Assembly: GCA_934095805.1 (NCBI GenBank)
Contig: CAKOKV010000024.1
Location: forward strand, 1 to 9,343
Direction of reading: 5' to 3'
Length of the DNA stretch: 9,343 nt
Source: an uncultured Bacilli bacterium
GTDB taxonomy: Bacteria > Bacillota_I > Bacilli_A > RF39 > UBA660
The number at the start of each line of letters is the position of its first letter. Within the stretch, counting starts at the first letter, position 1. A program made the translations under genes and the position numbers. This document shows, piece after piece, positions 7,117 to 9,343 of this stretch. The notes under the pieces were generated by a model that did no database searches, was not told the DNA's origin, and saw nothing but the letters and a program-made list of their open reading frames with translations.

Positions 7117-7144
7117 AGGAAAGTATTATCTTTTCTTTTTTTTT
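7115..7144 (+). terminator. intrinsic terminator overlapping the membrane-protein stop codon
   Basis: AAAGGAAAG (7115-7123) pairs with CTTTTCTTT (7130-7138) around TATTAT, with one G-T wobble, and the T tract continues to 7144. The left arm begins within the TAA stop (7114-7116). Confidence 0.75.
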
Positions 7145-7155
7145 AAGCCTAAAAT

Positions 7156-7164
7156 TGATATAAT
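7156..7164 (+). promoter_or_regulatory. extended -10 promoter of the yqeG-yqeH-mutL operon
   Basis: TGATATAAT is a perfect TG-n-TATAAT extended -10. The -35 position (about 7136-7141) falls in the T tract of the preceding terminator, so recognition must rest on the TGn and -10. Transcription should begin near 7171, which would leave a leader of only about 14 bases made mostly of the ribosome site. Confidence 0.65.
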
Positions 7165-7170
7165 ATTTCT

Positions 7171-7180
7171 AAGGATGTGA
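7171..7180 (+). promoter_or_regulatory. strong ribosome binding site of yqeG
   Basis: AAGGATGTGA differs at one base from the full anti-Shine-Dalgarno complement AAGGAGGTGA and precedes ATG 7185. It supports that start. Confidence 0.7.
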
Positions 7181-7184
7181 AATA

Positions 7185-7709
7185 ATGGTAGAAAAATTTA
7201 TGCCTGATATATATCAAAAAAGTATTTATTATATTAATTATGATAAATTATATAAAAAGGGAGTTAGATGTTTATTATTTGATTTAGATAATACAATAAC
7301 ACCTAGTCATGTAACTAAACCAACTAAAAGACTTAAAAAACTATTTGATGAACTAAGAGATAAAGGATTTAAAGTTATAATAATGTCTAATGCTCCAAAA
7401 CATAGAATAGAACCTTTTAAATCATATTTAGCAGTAGATGCTTGTGCATTTTCATTAAAACCAAGAAAAGATAAATATCTAAAAATAATGGATAAATTTA
7501 AATATAAACATACAGAAGTAGCAGCAATAGGAGACCAATTACTTACAGATATTTATGGTGCCAATAGACTTGATTTAGTAAGTGTTCTTGTTAATCCAAT
7601 GAGTGAACATGATTACAGTATTACATGGATAAATAGAGCTCTTGAGAAGTTTATATATGGAAGTTTAGAAAAGAAAGATGTATTTAAAAGAGGAGAATAT
7701 TATGACTAA
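7185..7709 (+). CDS. yqeG: YqeG family HAD phosphatase
   Basis: This 174-residue protein has the length and motifs of the YqeG HAD-IIIA family, predicted phosphatases of unconfirmed substrate that typically sit next to yqeH in Firmicutes. Motif I is DLDNT at 33-37, with nucleophile D33 and general acid/base D35. Motif II is MSN at 67-69 (S68). Motif III is the lysine of LKP at 91-93 (K92). Motif IV is GDQLLTD at 116-122 (D117, D122). All catalytic positions are present and there is no cap-domain insertion, as expected for subclass III. It is the first gene of a tight operon, and its last eight bases overlap the start of yqeH, implying coupled translation. In known organisms the neighbourhood is linked to ribosome biogenesis, but the enzyme's role is not settled. 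Confidence 0.93.
   Translation: MVEKFMPDIYQKSIYYINYDKLYKKGVRCLLFDLDNTITPSHVTKPTKRLKKLFDELRDKGFKVIIMSNAPKHRIEPFKSYLAVDACAFSLKPRKDKYLKIMDKFKYKHTEVAAIGDQLLTDIYGANRLDLVSVLVNPMSEHDYSITWINRALEKFIYGSLEKKDVFKRGEYYD
7689..7695 (+). promoter_or_regulatory. ribosome binding site fixing the yqeH start inside yqeG
   Basis: AGAGGAG lies six bases before ATG 7702, inside the final codons of yqeG. The upstream in-frame ATG at 7678 has no such site and would add eight residues ahead of the zinc-finger motif that normally opens YqeH. Confidence 0.75.
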
Positions 7710-8703
7710 AGAATGCTTAGGATGTGGTTCAGTATTACAAACAGAATTTCCGAGTAAAGAAGGATTTATTAAATCAAGTGTATATGATAAATCATCATAT
7801 TGTGAAAGATGTTTTAAAATAAAACATTATGGAGAATATAGTGTACTTGATAAAAAAGTAGATACAGATGGTATCATAAGAAATATTAATAGTGATAATA
7901 TGGCAAGTGTTGCATTCTTAATAGATGTACTTAATATAAATGATACAATTAAAAAATATATAAACAGATTCAAAAATAAAAAATATATTTTAATAACCAA
8001 AAAAGATGTTCTTCCTAAAAGTTTAAAAGAAAAGAAAATAATAAATTATATAAAAGAAAACATTTGTAATACAGAAGATATTATGTGTGTAAGCTCATAT
8101 AAGAATTACAATATTGATAACTTTTTAAACAAAGTAAAGGAAGATGGTGTAAGAAGACTATATATAGTAGGATTTACAAATAGCGGAAAAAGTACATTTA
8201 TAAATCATTTACTTACAAGTGCACTTAAAAATCCAACAATAACAACAAGTAGTATTCCAAATACAACTGCTTCATATATAACAATAAGATTAAATAATAA
8301 ACTTACTATTGTAGATACACCAGGATTTATAGATAAAGATGCTATATATAATTTTATAGATTATAATAAAGTAGTTAAACTATATCCTAAAAAAGAAATA
8401 AGAATTAAAACATTTCAAATAAGAAGTGGTTATTCAATAGTTATAAATGATATTCTTAGAATAGAAAATACAAGTGAAAAAACAAATAGTTTTAGTTTTT
8501 ATATGAATGATAAATTAAGATATGAAAAAATAAAAGATAAAAATTCAAAATTAAGACATTTACCTAATATTAATTATAATATTGAAGAAGGCACTGATAT
8601 TGTTATAAGTGGTCTTGGCTTTATTAGAGTAACAAAAGAAGGCAGTGTTAAAATATATACTTTAGACGAAAAATTAATTAGTAAAAGAAAGAGTATGATT
8701 TAA
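7702..8703 (+). CDS. yqeH: circularly permuted ribosome-assembly GTPase YqeH
   Basis: YqeH is a circularly permuted GTPase needed for 30S subunit assembly in Bacillus (family knowledge). From ATG 7702 the protein is 333 residues, a little shorter than the roughly 366 of B. subtilis. An N-terminal zinc finger is formed by C5-x2-C8 (ECLGCG) and C34-x2-C37. The G motifs come in permuted order: G4 TKKD (99-102), G5 VSSYK (130-134), G1 GFTNSGKST (157-165), a switch-I PNTT (186-189) and G3 DTPG (205-208). The remainder (about 215-333) corresponds to the YqeH C-terminal domain, proposed to bind RNA. G4 has Thr in place of the usual Asn of NKxD, and switch-I reads PNTT where PGTT is more common. The Lys and Asp that read guanine are retained, so it should be functional. 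The gene overlaps yqeG by eight bases and its TAA directly abuts the mutL ATG, with no spacer. Confidence 0.94.
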   Translation: MTKECLGCGSVLQTEFPSKEGFIKSSVYDKSSYCERCFKIKHYGEYSVLDKKVDTDGIIRNINSDNMASVAFLIDVLNINDTIKKYINRFKNKKYILITKKDVLPKSLKEKKIINYIKENICNTEDIMCVSSYKNYNIDNFLNKVKEDGVRRLYIVGFTNSGKSTFINHLLTSALKNPTITTSSIPNTTASYITIRLNNKLTIVDTPGFIDKDAIYNFIDYNKVVKLYPKKEIRIKTFQIRSGYSIVINDILRIENTSEKTNSFSFYMNDKLRYEKIKDKNSKLRHLPNINYNIEEGTDIVISGLGFIRVTKEGSVKIYTLDEKLISKRKSMI

Positions 8704-9343
8704 ATGAATAAAATAGCAGTAATGAGTGAAAGCTTAGCTAATAAAATAGCTGCTGGTGAAGTAGTTGAGAGAATTGGCAATGTAGTTAAAGAACTAGTTG
8801 AAAATAGTATTGATGCTGGCAGTAAAAATATTAAAGTAGAATTATTACTAAGTGGTACAAAACTTATAAAAATAGTAGATGATGGATGTGGAATGAGTAA
8901 AGACGATGCAATGCTTTGCTTTAGTAGACATGCTACTTCTAAAATAAAGAATGAAAATGATTTATATTTCATAAATACTCTTGGATTTCGTGGTGAAGCA
9001 CTAGCTGCAATCTCATCAGTAAGTAATGTAGTATTAGATACTTATGATGGTAATGAATCAACTTACCTTGTTATAAAAGATGGAAAATTTATAACTAATA
9101 AAGTAGGTAGTATGAGAAATGGTACTATAATTGAAGTAAGTGAATTATTTTATAATACACCAGCAAGATTAAAATTTATGAAAAGTTTACAAGCAGAACT
9201 ATCTTTAACTGTTGGTTTTTTAGAAAAAATAGCATTATCTCATCCAGATATATCATTTACTCTTATAAACGATAATAAAGAGATATTTAGAACATCTGGA
9301 AGTAATGATATGTATAAATGTATACATGAAATATTTGGCTATA
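8704..9343 (+). CDS. mutL: DNA mismatch repair protein MutL, N-terminal part (cut by window end)
   Basis: Only the first 213 codons are present, and the frame is open to the window end. MutL couples mismatch recognition by MutS to strand incision. This part is its GHKL ATPase domain: SLANKIAAGEVVER (10-23), KELVENSIDAG (29-39, with catalytic E30 and Mg-binding N34 by alignment to E. coli E29/N33), DDGCGM (59-64), HATSK (76-80), TLGFRGEAL (92-100) and NTPARLKF (151-158). The near-invariant Pro after ER (usually ERPxSVVKEL) is replaced, giving ERIGNVVKEL. The start is set by the ATG immediately after the yqeH stop, with a purine-rich GAAAGAG (8687-8693) as a modest ribosome site. The C-terminal dimerisation and endonuclease region lies outside the window, so whether it carries the Gram-positive nuclease motif is unknown. 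It is the third gene of the yqeG operon. Confidence 0.95.
   Translation, partial: MNKIAVMSESLANKIAAGEVVERIGNVVKELVENSIDAGSKNIKVELLLSGTKLIKIVDDGCGMSKDDAMLCFSRHATSKIKNENDLYFINTLGFRGEALAAISSVSNVVLDTYDGNESTYLVIKDGKFITNKVGSMRNGTIIEVSELFYNTPARLKFMKSLQAELSLTVGFLEKIALSHPDISFTLINDNKEIFRTSGSNDMYKCIHEIFGY

Noticed and set aside
7678..7701. In-frame ATG at 7678 as the start of yqeH
   Set aside because: The AGAGGAG site at 7689-7695 serves ATG 7702, and family members begin just before the CxGCG zinc-finger motif.
8700..8972. Minus-strand open frame opposite the start of mutL
   Set aside because: It is a shadow of the MutL coding sequence, which shows unmistakable GHKL motifs on the + strand.

Overview
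The window is a very AT-rich stretch of bacterial chromosome with every supported gene on the + strand. It most resembles a low-GC Firmicutes/Bacilli or Mollicutes-related gut lineage. The grounds are an Obg with the Gram-positive-type C-terminal domain, the yqeG-yqeH pair known from Bacillus, strong reliance on AGA arginine codons and A/T-ending codons, and BspA/DUF285-type repeats in a surface protein. All nine tryptophans I find in the predicted proteins are encoded by TGG and no gene is interrupted by TGA, so the standard bacterial code (11) fits better than the Mycoplasma code (4). I cannot name a species.

Layout. (1) 60-1160: a secreted or surface protein with a class III/type IV prepilin N-terminus and C-terminal DUF285/BspA-like repeats. 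It has its own extended -10 promoter candidate and is closed by a hairpin terminator at 1265-1291. (2) 1362-6554: obgE (essential ribosome-associated GTPase), followed 30 bases later by a 1292-residue protein I cannot name. The two are probably co-transcribed from a near-consensus promoter at 1301-1329 and end at a terminator at 6555-6586. (3) 6622-7116: a small two-helix membrane protein with a DUF3592-like exposed domain, alone between two terminators. (4) 7185-9343: yqeG, yqeH and the first 213 codons of mutL, tightly packed (8-base overlap, then zero spacing). This is a housekeeping operon starting at an extended -10 promoter at 7156-7164, and it runs off the window end.

How the genes relate. 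ObgE and YqeH are both ribosome-assembly GTPases (large and small subunit respectively, from the known families), YqeG is the HAD phosphatase usually found beside YqeH, and MutL is the mismatch-repair ATPase. The main unknown is the giant protein behind obgE. It has an N-terminal array of degenerate helical repeats, a long helical linker, a compact segment whose His...Ser...Glu motifs look like an ADP-ribosyltransferase, and a C-terminal calcineurin-like metallophosphatase with all expected metal ligands. That architecture is the best candidate here for an undescribed system. There is no IS element, CRISPR array, tRNA or rRNA gene visible, and no intergenic stretch longer than about 200 bases.
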